NCBI GenBank assembly: GCA_963924555.1
Contig: OZ004583.1
Location: 6,462,582-6,526,581 of the forward strand
Reading direction: 5' to 3'
Length of the DNA: 64,000 nt
Origin: Crambe crambe
Lineage: Eukaryota > Porifera > Demospongiae > Poecilosclerida > Crambeidae
The position numbers were made by a program, and so were the translations under genes. The notes under the pieces were generated by a model, which saw only the letters and a program-made list of their open reading frames with translations, was not told the origin of the DNA and did no database searches. This document shows positions 53,410 through 64,000 of the stretch, piece by piece (position 1 is the first letter of the stretch; each line of letters opens with the position of its first letter).

Positions 53410-56400
53410 CTGCAGAAACAAAACAATCATGTGTATAGTATGATAATATACTACCCCATGGTACACACCTCATGGTACACCCATGTTCCTAAACATGTGC
53501 TTTTTCATGTGAGCCTTGAGAAATACTAGCTAGAGGTTTAAACTTCCAAATAAAATTTGAAAATCGGAAAAAGATTTCGGGTATAATAATAAGAAAGAGG
53601 TGTCAGTCTGATTAAAGAAATGTCCGTTGTTTCAATTAATTAATGAAGAATATTCTGATTAATTTAATGTGGAGTTTTGTGCATGATGACTGCATGAAGA
53701 TAACAAACTTACTTAAACTTTCTGGTGATCCTATTCCAGCATCAGCAAGGTGCATAAGGATCTTGTATGCTTTGAAGAGGGCTCTTGAAGCATTATCATC
53801 AAATTTTCTGAGAATCAAAGCTTTGTCATCCTTAAGTGCGAATAAATCCACCATAGACCAGTGAAGACCGGTAATGTCAAGCCCCTCAGCAATCTGTTGG
53901 GTCAACTTCTTACTTTTAACACTGATATCTTCCATCATCACATCAAGTAAATCAATAGCAGACACTTTTAATTTCAAACCCATTACTCGCAATTGGATAA
54001 AGTCCAATGTTGCATCTTCAGTGTTACTGGTGATGTCATTCAAATCGGAATAATTCATTATTACAGTCGTACTAACCCTGCGTCCAACTCTTTTTGGAGG
54101 CTTAATGCCAGAAATATCGATCTGTAGAACGAAATTGATGATAGACAGGATGTGCTTATTGAAAATTACATCGTGATTTTTGAAGTTCCCTGCACATATT
54201 TCCATTAGACTCTCCAAGATTTGGATAAACAATGGAAGCATATCAAAACTGAGCCGACGCTTCTCTGTGATTTCATAGAGCACTGCAGTGATTTCACCAA
54301 TCATGTTGACGTTTTGAAATCCTTTGTTCTGTTCACGAAGGAAGTCTTGCATCCTCCGATTCTGCCCATCACAAATCAAGCCTAAGACTTTGATGATCAT
54401 GGAAACTCCACTCAGCTCACTGAATTTAAGAATGCTCTTTGTCTTCTCATCAAGTGAAAGATCTGCATCAGAATGCTGTTCATGCATGCAGGTATTATAA
54501 AAAAATTCGCAATGATGTAATATTGAATGTTTTACCTACCCCCCTCCCAAGTGCCTATGAGTAGCATACATACATACCTTGTAAATGGCTAGAAAAGGAA
54601 CACGTTGGTCTCCAGCAAAAAGAATTTGAGTAGTTTCTTGTCTTCGAAAGATCTTTCGTTTTGGTGTTCCTTTGTGAAGACTAGTAATCTTGCCATCAGG
54701 ATCTTGCTTGGCTTCAACTGTTCCATTTTGTTCTTTTTCTATCTAAAAGCATAATGCCATAATGTAATATTAACTATACAGTCAGTGAGCCCACCACTTT
54801 TAATAATTCTCACAATTTTTTTGTCTAGGGCCATCCTGGTTTTGAGCAGGGAAGTTAGGAGTTGACTGCAATAGAGAGAATACTTTTTTTAACTTACAGT
54901 ATCATTGAGAGCTTAAACAAAAAAATGAACAAAAGTATGGCAGTAGCCATAACAATACCTTTCTCTATAAACGAGCATAGCTTCCCTCATAGCTTCTTGC
55001 ATGATCAAAAAAATATGGTTCTCGTGAAGATTTAGGAGGTCCTTTGAGGCTTCTTGCAAATGACTGTTCCCAAACTCAAACAAAACTTCTAGAAAAGCCA
55101 GTGCTTCTCTTGTTATGGCATTGTTAGGATGAGAGAGGAGTGGCATGACCTGAAAGAGAGAACAGAATCATATTGTCAGACGACTGAGAGACAAGGCACT
55201 GAAAGTTTGATGGCAATATTTTAAGGCCACTATTCATTCCCCTCCTGCACCACCTACAGGATTTGGCAACTATAATTGAATTTCTATACCGCATCACTTA
55301 TGACTATGTATCACTCCTGTGGTTCCAAGAAAATGAACTATCAAAATAATGGATTAATGGTCACACAATGTTATGTTGCCTGCCAGCATCAGTATGAGCA
55401 GAACCACATGATGAGAAACTTATGATCAACGAATAGCTAGTGGCCTTATATGAAGGATAATTATTGGAACCACTATCAGTAGGTCACTTTCATGATGATT
55501 TTGTATCCATTTTTGATTGTATAATAGTGAAGTGTGTATAGCTAGTGTTAGCTCCTATAATATAAGCCTGCTTGACTTTAGCTATAGGTACTTATTCCAC
55601 CTCCCTATCCTACACATGCACACGGATGCCATGCATGTACTTACTCGCAAAACAGCATTGCCAAGGTCCTGAATCTCATTCTGAATCGGGTGAAGATGAA
55701 GTTCACATTGCCTGTATTATTATTGTAATAGTTATTAGCTACTGAAAAATGCTTTTTTTTATTAGTCATGCAGCTATTCTCACATATCCAGCTTTCTTAC
55801 TGCTTGGCTAATTACATTTTTAGGTACCTTTATTGGTACTTCTGTCTTATTATGCACACTGCTAATTATAGAACTTGTTTAGCTAGGATTAAGGCATATT
55901 ATGTCATCATACTTTCTGTATTTCTTTGGTGCTCTTTCCTTCTCCTCCACGTCAATCTGTATCATTTCATTGTAGATGATAGCTCGCAGGATCTGAAGAC
56001 ACTTGATGTCAAGCTGCGTCTGTCTTTCCATATCAATTTCACTCTCACTGTTTATCCGCTGTCTCATTTTGGAGAAGGATATTCTGTATAGTCATTAAAA
56101 AGAATTCCCACATTCAATTATATATACATTCATGCAGTAGATATATAGTTCTCTCATATACATAAGTTTATATATTATCCTTTACAGGAGCAACTCCCCT
56201 CCCCTCCCTCCCCCCCCCCCCCCCCAATGCATGATAACTGTTAATTACAACACACTTACTCAAGTTGCTTCAGTAGCCTTTCCTTTGAGTTCCTGACTAC
56301 AGACCTGTATGCATGAATTAATACATGTCATTCCATCAAAGTATGCAGTTAGCTAAACATGAATATAGAGAACGAGACAATCTCTAGCACCTGAATAGGT

Positions 56401-56496
56401 CAGCTTTATAAGCTGACTACTATTCCTCTCATTTCTGAATAGCCAGAAAAAATTACATACCAAAAAAAAAAAAAAAAAAAAGAAAAAAAAAAGAAA

Positions 56497-56527
<31 letters not shown>

Positions 56528-59500
56528 CTACCAATTAAAAATGTTGGATATACGTATCTTGTACAAATGAAACAAACCTATGTGTGCTCCCCAATATTCC
56601 TAAGCCTCTGTGAGTCCTGTGGAAAAAATAATAAAAGTAGTCTTCTTTTTTTTTAATTTTGAATTACTCTGCTTCTATTCTCTATGTGTAGGCAAGAGCA
56701 GAATGCAGTTATGCAGATATGAGGGCAATGGGCAACATTAGCAAGTAGTTAAGCAAGTAAAATATTTCTAGAACTGATAATCCTTAGCTAAGACTCCAGC
56801 CAGGCAGCTGTACATTTAGGAAGCTGTATACTGCTCATAAGCACCATTAGCTATACAATCCATTTAGAGAAACCTAGCCAAAAAGCTGGAGAGCAGTACC
56901 TACCTACCGTACAAGCCTGGGACATTTTGGAGTGTAATATTAAAGAGTCAGCTGCACTCACTCAGTGAATTGGTTTGAGTGCAAAAAAAAAAAAAAATCG
57001 CCCATTTCTCTCGATTGAATGTATGTACATAGCTGTTGTATGTAAATCACTCACTGAAATAGAGCAACATGTTCTTGAAAAGAATGCCCTAATGGAAGGA
57101 ATCTTGGTCCAGGTCTTGTTTCATCCTCATCGAGAAATTCACTATAAGCTACAGTGTTATTATTATCAATCAATAGATATCAGTAGTATATGTGATAGTA
57201 CTTGAGGAAAGGGGCAAAAAATTCAAAACAAGCAGTATGTGTGAAGTTTATTGATCATCTAGTCTTGAGGGGGAAGAGGCAGTACTGTAGATATAGCTAA
57301 CCCTGGTCTGCTAGTTAGTCATCTAAAACACATCAACTGTTAACACATCTGTATATCTGAAGTTAAAGTTGGAATAATGCTACACTTCCCACCCCTGCAG
57401 ACTCTCTAATAACTTACGTTCTGTATCAGATTTGATCCGCTTGTTCCTGGCATTAATGATCTGAGCTCTCCTGGTATTCTCTCCTTCATAAGCTGCCTTG
57501 TAATTGGTGACAAACTTTCTGAATTTTGCATTGAGTTCAATCTCTTCTGCATAGTTGGCATTGTATATCTCCCTGGCTGATGACGCCAGTTCTCGGTGGA
57601 AGACTTCTGGGTGGTTTTCTATGAAGTCCTCAACTTTGAACATCTGCAGAAATACATGATTCTTTGTACTGCAGTGTATGGAGGACACAACTGAAAAGAG
57701 TGGCATACTGACTTTATTTTTACATCCAGTATATATTTAGAAGCCAAATAATGACAGCTGAGAATAAATATGTTTATGGTTACTAGAGATTCTTCCTCCC
57801 AATACTATAATGAAGCAACTATTTAATCTCAAAAAAAAAAACAATGAAAATTTCCTGACAAGGATATTATCAGTTCTGTACCTCGTCAGAAAGTTGACAG
57901 ACAGAGTAAGGCTTCAATACAAGGAGAGCACGATAGAATTGCTTCACCTGTACCTCTGAAGTGAAATACACTCTCTTGGTAGAGGTCAGAGGATGATACA
58001 AACCCTAAACAGGAGTGCAATAACATGTGTAATGAATACAGTGCATGGAACCTCTCATACATGGACAAATTGGAACTCAGCATTTTGCCCATTGAAAAAA
58101 GGTGTCCTCTATTATAGAGGTTAAAAATGCATTATCACTCTCCTCAAGAGGTTCTCCTTTATTAATATAGTATTATTTGGAGGTTTCATGTATCAGCAGC
58201 TATCAAGCACATTTTGATGAAATTAGGTTCTCTACTTGAAGAAAGAGGAACACTCTTACCAGCATTGCTTTATAGATTTCATCAGTTGTTCCTCCCTCCA
58301 GTATGTGTTGCTCATGATGGTGAGTTTTCTTGTAAAATTCGCCATAAAAAACTTGGAGGAAAGGAAGGAATCCATCACTGATATAAAGCAGCACATCTGG
58401 TGGTATAAGGAATAGATGATAAGTTAGCTACAGTGTTAGTTTTTGGCAAGCAAGCATAGAGCAATTCTCATAGCTAATACTTGTAAGTAATAGGACACAA
58501 TAGTGCATAGTGGTAAAGGACCCTCCAAGAAAAGGACAAAAGGATGCCTCTTTCTCATAGTTAACTTTTTGAGAAAAGGACAACCTCTCTGCAAAGGATA
58601 AAGTGGTTGACCCCAAAGTGTCTCTTACTTGGAGGTTCCACTGCACTGTATAGTCACTATAGGAATTATTAACCTGATATGTTAAACTCTTCATGGTTTG
58701 GGTAGTCTTTCAAAACAACAAGGGAAGGAGCTTGGCGGTGTTTTCTGCCAGGGCATTCATGAAGATACTTCCATGAAGGATTGACTATCAACTCCTTCAC
58801 AGAGAGGTAGGAAGGGTGTGGCATATCTCTTATGATTCTAGCAGTGCCACGGAGAACAGCAGCCATTTCACGCATGTGATCCCACAAATCCCTGTGAAGA
58901 ATCATATAGACTTAATTTCATTCACCCATGGCTAGCTATGATATGTGCAGGTTATATATTACGAAGAACAGTTGCTCATCATAATACACAGAAGCGGTTA
59001 TACTTGAAGTAGCTTAAAATGCAGCATGAGGTGTTATTGGGTAAAATTTTCATAGCTTTTGAAACTTAAGGTAGCTATGAACCTTACAAAATTTATGAAG
59101 TACCCCATGAAGATATTTCGGAAGCTGTATTCATACTTTGAAAAACATGCTTACAACAACAATGTACATGGTATAACAAGGTTGAGCTTTTTACATACCA
59201 GTATTTATACATGAAGCCATGAACCATACACAACAGTGAATATACCTAAGCACTTATAATGACCTACTTATTAGTCCAAAAGAAATGTCCCCTCTCTTCC
59301 ACATTCCCTCCATCAACATTCATGTACACCCAGACAAGGAACTTCAGGAATGGTCTCTTGCGGTATAATTTGATTTTTTGACTGCTGATGATCTTGATGA
59401 GCTCATCTTCAGTGTAGATGGTGTAGCAGATGGAGTCCGCTCCAGCGTCATAGCCATATGCACAGGTGGCTAGGAGATTGGTGATCATCAGAAGATTTGA

Positions 59501-62500
59501 GAGCTGGTGGTTGGAGTCATCCTGAAATGCATTGTGGTTAGCTAATGTCTGTTCTTACAAGCACTCTCAGGTTTTAAGTTTCATTCTTGCCATCTTAATT
59601 CTTAATACTTAGCTACTACCATCATATAGCAGAGTTCAAAATTCTGCCATTGCTCAAAAAACACTGACAGTCTCACAAGTGGAGGAAGACATTATGGGCA
59701 AGATTGGATGGTGAGTGAGAGGTGCCCACATAACTTTCAAAGTATGGGGGGACCTCTGTCTATGAGTCAGTAAAGCTAACATGGTGCCATTTTCTTTTCT
59801 CTGTGCATTGGTTATGTATATTGATGACCCATACCCATATGATGCCAGTAATGACGACCCTTACCCAATATACTCCAACTGCATCACAGGTATATTTTCA
59901 CACCCTATTTCTATTCCCTTAGTCCATTTGTTTGCTAACCTCAGCAGTGAGTAACTCCCATCTGAATTTCCTCTTCCCTTCAGAAAGAAGGTCCTTGCAC
60001 CAGTAGCGATCATCTTCTCTCATCAAACTGAAATTCTTTGCCACAATCAATTGAGTATGCTTCAGTGGGAGGTTCAATTCCTTCACCTATGGAAGTGATA
60101 ATAAAAGTTTTAAAGTAGACTTAATAGAGATGTTTCTCTTTAGGGAATATCAAAATTATGAAGCTACATACATTTTACTTACCATTAGAAGTTCTTCCAA
60201 AGATTCCATGAGAGCAGCATTTGTTCTTGAGGAGTTTTCTTTACCTCTTCCAAAAATTATCTTCATGATCTTGCCAATTTGATCCTCAGATACAGACAGA
60301 GCGATAGAAGGTCCCCCACTGAAAATTTCTTGCAAGAGCCCACCAATGTAGAGACCAAGTTCATTTGTTTTCATTACGACATTGAGAAAGACATCCACAT
60401 ACTGGAGCAAGCTATAATATTATTATAAATGATGTAGCTAACTAACTAATATGAATCCCTCTCCTTCCCCCCTCATTCATTCAGGGTTCAGGGTTCTGCC
60501 CAGAATTTTTGAGAGGTGGTCTGGACAAAAAATGCCTTGGCTGCACCCATTGATTTGAAGCATAAAAGAGGCTCTTCAATTGATGTAGAATAAACTATTC
60601 TTGGCCATTCATACACACAGTACGTACCTTTGTTGCACTATCTGGTTTTTACAAGCCAGAGCTTTAAGAAAGACAAGACAATCGACGATCTTCTTGCACT
60701 CATGCTCGACAGATGAAGCACTATAGCTCTGCTGTGTCACATACTTCAAGACATCTTGCAAAATACCTTAAAAGGAACAATCATTCAGTAGATATTCCCT
60801 CTTTGTATCATTTTTTATTACAGTATTTTACAAACAGACATGAAAATTAATGTACTATTGTACCAAAACTCAGGAGAATGTTTTGATTGATTTGATGTGG
60901 TTCGATCTCTTCAACTTCTCCTTCCAACCAGCAGTAACCAGTCAATATTTCAATGGGAGAACGTTCTAGGCCATCCAATTCCAAGCTCGATCCTGCTCTT
61001 AAGAAAGCTGTCAGCTTCAACAACAACGCCTCGATTTTATTGAAAAACTGCACAGAATCAGGGGATTTCAGGAGGTGGGTTTTTTGAGCAATTTCAAACA
61101 TATTGCTAATGGTAGTGTAATGTCGGTCAAGGAGCAAGAGGGAGTATTGCATTAGGCTGTCATATTCATAATTGGAAAGATCAAGTAACATATCGGGAAG
61201 CTGATCATCGTTGGTCAGATCTGGATCTCCTCTTCTTTGAGTGGTATTGCTAAGGTGATTAATGACTCCTTCAAAAAGTCTGAAAAGTGGCAAGAAGAAT
61301 GTGTTAACTAGTTGCATTAGGGGGTACACTAAATGCACATTTCCTTAACAACGAATAAAAAAAGTTAGGGTACAGTAGCTATTTTGTTTGGAGTGAACCT
61401 AGCTACTAATCTGAGGAACTACCCAGGGTGTAATGGGATTTTTTTTCTCAGTAGGATGATTGCTATAATAATCTGAGTGCTTACCTTTGTGCTCTTTTTG
61501 GTGAATCTTTCATGAATTGTGGATCTCTGGGATTCATTTCCATCAGCTGACTCAAGAAGTGCTCGATCGTCTCTGGAGAACCAACAATCTCCATCTCAAA
61601 ATCATCAGTCTTAGTTTTTTCTTCACGGCCTTCTTTTGGCAGTGCAATCCATCGAAACTCATAAATGAAGTTCTAGGATAAGTATTCATTATAATAAGAT
61701 CAGTAGCATTATGTTATCATTATTTCCAGATCAAATTTTATGGCTTACATGAAGGTTTTTGTACAGCTGGAAATTGAAGAAAAGATTGAGGACTTCCATG
61801 GCCCTGCAAACAAGTACAATGAACATTATCATGCATACTATTTTTATTCTGAAACATTCTGTGTTATGTACACACAACTGCTACTTACCAATGTTTGATT
61901 GCAAAATGATTGTGGTACCTTCCCTGGTAGCCATACCGTCCACCTTTATCCCGAAATTCTGCAAGTGCCTTCTGAATACTTTCAGGATCCCAGTCGTCTA
62001 TGTCTGGAGGATCATCTAAATCACCTGAATCTTGACGATGATAAGACTTCCTCTTATTCGTAACACTTCTCTGTGTACCTCTGCGACTTCTTCTATTTCT
62101 GCTTCCATAAAAGGACCTTGCATATGCTAAATTCATACAGTAGAGGGCAAAGTGTGATAGATTATAGGAATTTCATACGTAAGGTCTTTTTACTCGAAAT
62201 AATTTATAATATTATGCCCACATTTCACATGTAGCTTTGGAACCAAAATATTTATTTCATCTCCATTCTAAAATATGGATAGCATGCACTTTTCCTACAC
62301 ATTTTTACAGCATTCCAAGCTGTCATCTACTATCAAAAGAAAATATACTGGTGAGTTTATAAAACCACTTTGTACTTGTATTAATATACTGTGGAAAATG
62401 ATAACTGACACATACGTTGTGAAATTTCTTCCCCATCATCTGACATCATAGCTTGCTTGATCTTCTTGGTGGGGAAGTCATTCTTCCCATCGAGGAGCTT

Positions 62501-64000
62501 GTAGAGGGAAGGTAGCAGATCATTCACGTCACTGGCATCATCATAATACCCATATTTCACCAATGCAGCCAGCAGTTGGAGCACTTGAACTACTACTCCA
62601 TTCTTATCATTCTCATCAACAGCAAAAAAATACTGAATACAAAAAATGAAAATATTATTTTTTTGTGCTCATAGACATAAGTTATAGTGAGCCAAAGTGG
62701 CCAAAAATGAATGCGTCTAAATTTGAACTATTATATCATGACAATATAGAGTGGTCATTAATCTAACTACCGTATACAAGTTAATTTTGGCGGGAGTTTT
62801 ATTTGGCTTGTACCAAAGAAAGGCAGACATTATTATTGGCGGCGGTGCATTATTGCGCTTGATTAGCTAGCTAGTTTCATATCCAGCTGTTTTGCGATTG
62901 TGATGGCTCTTCCAAAGTTCTTGAAGAAGGAGGAAAGGGAGTGTTTCCTTGACGGAAGCTCAGTTAAAAGAGATAGATCGTGAAGTGAAGAGGACTAAGC
63001 AAACTAGCCAAAGAAAAAGAAAGGGAAGCAGCGTGTAGTCTTGATCTTGCTCATTGCTTGCTGCGCGCGCAAGATACACTCGAGCCCCACCCCCAGGCCC
63101 GCCCCCCCATAGCTATAGATATGATATTGGCGGACATTATTATTGGCGGTTTCAAGACAGACCGCCAAACCAATACGCTGCCAAATTTAACTCATATACG
63201 GTATATTGAATCTTGGACCTGCATGATTATTATAATTACTTCAGATGGATCCTGGAAAAAGTTCTTGATCCACTGACGAAGTGCAGGAAAGTAGTAATTC
63301 TCTACTCCAGTCAGAGCTGTGATTTCTGCCTTCTCCTTGTTACCTCTAGTGCTGGACTCAAATGGAATCTTACCAACTTCATCAACTTTCTAAACATCAT
63401 AATTATGAAATAAATTCCAGAGTGGACCTTTTTTAAACTTACAAAAGAGAAAGGAAACTTCTCCAAAAATGGTTGATTACCTCCAACCTCCACATACATC
63501 ACTATAAAAGAATAATTTAACTACTTTTAAACATAAATTATTTTTTCAATATGAATAGCTACAATACAGAATTGGGAACGCTTAACTAAATGACACCAAA
63601 ACAAAAATTCTAAAGTAAAGTGGGGTAATTCTGAATGGTGGCGGGGTGATTCCAAACGGTTCAAATGTTTTCAGTTACTTTATCTTGATACACAGACTTG
63701 GGGGAAACTATGTAGATGACACCCCAATGACGAACAAGAATGTTAAGAACAAAGAATGTTCACTTTGCTCACCCCACACTCGTGAAGATAACCTTTCACC
63801 CTCATATGAAGATATACAAATATAATATCTCATAATCCTAACATTGTAGTTTATTTCCGTGATGACCTTGGGTAAACTGAGCATGTGCGCTTGCCTCACA
63901 ATGCTTTGCATTTCCCTAGTATACAGACTTGGGGAAACACCAGATGACATCCCATTTGGTAAAGGGAAGGCAAGCAATTAAATTTTAGTTATAACTGACC
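50262..64000 (-). CDS. ITPR: ITPR-like calcium-release channel, copy C (N-terminal part outside window)
   Basis: Third tandem gene. Exons 22-56 are complete and the final base of the window, 64000, is the last base of exon 21 before its GTCAGT donor; the start and IP3-binding region lie to the right. All visible exons keep the splice phase of copy B. In-frame differences from B: +1 residue in exons 51 and 52, +7 in exon 55, -1 in exon 32, -5 in exon 44 and -4 in exon 25. Unlike A and B, intron 27 has a normal GT donor and introns 23 and 24 lack the large elements seen there. An apparent frameshift at the exon 28 border disappears when the downstream acceptor is used. Stop TGA is at 50262-50264. 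Confidence 0.88.
52081..52200. repeat. Short tandem duplication in copy C intron 49
   Basis: tagtagcaactcacaataaa and tagcaactcacagtaaaatt occur about 84 bases apart with similar flanks (agaatcagactata / agaatcagaataat). Copy B has one unit. It makes intron 49 about 100 bases longer in C. Confidence 0.6.
53713..54475 (-). CDS. ITPR: Copy C exon 45: RIH-associated domain
   Basis: 763 bases, same borders and phase as in [19 protein letters not shown] and the ILESLMEICAGNF block are clear ITPR RIH-associated signatures. A handful of substitutions (for example MLPLFIQ for TLPLFIQ) separate it from A and B. The exon reads through as one open frame with no stop. Confidence 0.91.
54578..62126 (-). 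CDS. ITPR: Copy C exons 25-44: central helical region
   Basis: Exons: 61889-62126, 61749-61803, 61485-61672, 60864-61279, 60628-60766, 60183-60411, 59940-60086, 59268-59521, 58674-58891, 58260-58396, 57882-58004, 57418-57643, 57055-57148, 56578-56616, 56260-56304, 55913-56083, 55645-55711, 54959-55149, 54814-54865, 54578-54742. Exon 28 could start further upstream in A and B without a stop, but not in C; the shared 416-base version is open in all three. Exons 28-30 and their introns are nearly identical to B. Exon 44 is five residues shorter than in A or B, in frame. Confidence 0.8.
56194..56225. repeat. C-rich run, copy C intron 39
   Basis: tcccctcccctccc followed by about 18 C. Copy A has a related ccctccctcccccctccctc stretch at 3576-3608; B lacks it. 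Confidence 0.85.
56462..56527. repeat. A-rich tract with periodic G, copy C intron 38
   Basis: About 66 bases of A with single G at intervals of about 11. Copy C-specific expansion; B has only aaaaaaaaattgac near 31726. Confidence 0.9.
58503..58652. mobile_element. MITE, copy C intron 33
   Basis: Same family and position as 33599-33715. The right end ggaggttccactgcactgta is intact; the left end is worn (agtggtaaaggaccctcc). Confidence 0.5.
62416..64000 (-). CDS. ITPR: Copy C exons 21 (one base) to 24: end of RIH-type region
   Basis: Exons: 64000 (3'-most base of exon 21), 63443-63501, 63240-63389, 62416-62632. Exon 22 encodes [18 protein letters not shown], exon 23 [20 protein letters not shown] and exon 24 [16 protein letters not shown], matching A and B closely. 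Intron 23 carries a copy C-specific palindromic element (62770-63201). In intron 21 (63502-63999) much sequence differs from A and B after about 63600. Confidence 0.82.
62770..63201. mobile_element. 432-bp TA-flanked MITE with CCGTATA termini, copy C intron 23
   Basis: Ends ccgtatacaagttaattttg and ccaaatttaactcatatacgg are imperfect inverted repeats, as are ttggcgg/ccgccaa. TA occurs on both sides; copy B has the empty site ttactatattgaatcttgg near 39950. The interior includes a GC-rich stretch (63055-63110) and a 27-codon open frame from 62902 (MALPKFLKKEERECFL) of unknown origin. Confidence 0.8.

Noticed and set aside
61280..61343. Frameshift and stop in copy C at the start of exon 28
   Set aside because: It only appears if exon 28 starts at the upstream ttaag acceptor. 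The downstream acceptor after ttcttcttgccacttttcag gives a 416-base exon in frame in all three copies, so the variable upstream 66-75 bases are best treated as intron.
51..64000. Ryanodine receptor as the family identity
   Set aside because: Pore-proximal helices resemble RyR as much as ITPR, but total length is about 2,880 residues rather than about 5,000 and no SPRY or RyR repeats were found; ITPR architecture fits better.

Overview
The window looks like AT-rich animal genomic DNA. It has short introns, abundant TAGC-type simple sequence and many small non-autonomous transposons. I think a sponge (demosponge) is most likely, but that rests on sequence texture and on how divergent the proteins are, not on a species-specific match. 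Almost all coding sequence is on the minus strand and belongs to one gene family.

Three head-to-tail copies of a very large inositol 1,4,5-trisphosphate receptor-like (ITPR) gene fill the window. Copy A (51-23451) has its start and exons 1-47; its transmembrane end lies left of base 1. Copy B (24988-48301) is complete: my hand model has 56 exons totalling 8,637 coding bases, about 2,878 residues, with every splice phase consistent. Copy C (50262-64000) has exons 22-56 plus one base of exon 21; its N-terminus lies beyond the right edge. Exon order, phase and most exon lengths are the same in all copies. Length differences between coding exons are multiples of three, so all three look intact where visible. 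The repeat period is about 25 kb.

Domain order from the N-terminus is: two beta-trefoil/MIR-like modules (exons 1-13), a RIH-type helical region covering the usual IP3-binding core (exons 14-24), a long helical middle (25-44), the RIH-associated domain in one large exon (45), a linker (46-48), six membrane helices and pore (49-52), a C-x2-C...H-x4-H zinc-finger-like motif (53-54) and a short coiled-coil tail (55-56). The order is that of ITPR/RyR channels. However, the selectivity filter (GGGVGD in ITPR, GGGIGD in RyR) is not present where expected, and only part of the IP3-coordinating set can be found. The IP3-loop position holds a Ser-rich insertion with two PKA-like sites. The copies may therefore encode a divergent, possibly non-canonical channel.

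The A-B spacer (23452-24987) and B-C spacer (48302-50261) each hold a decayed 5' piece of a METTL21-like methyltransferase gene on the plus strand, head-to-head with the receptor start. Introns and spacers differ between copies mainly by mobile DNA: several TA-flanked palindromic MITEs with empty sites in a paralogue, a 56-bp MITE with a 7-bp target duplication, a deleted hAT transposon, hammerhead-ribozyme-like motifs, minisatellites and long mono/dinucleotide tracts. Parts of B and C are nearly identical, while other stretches group A with B, which suggests patchy gene conversion.
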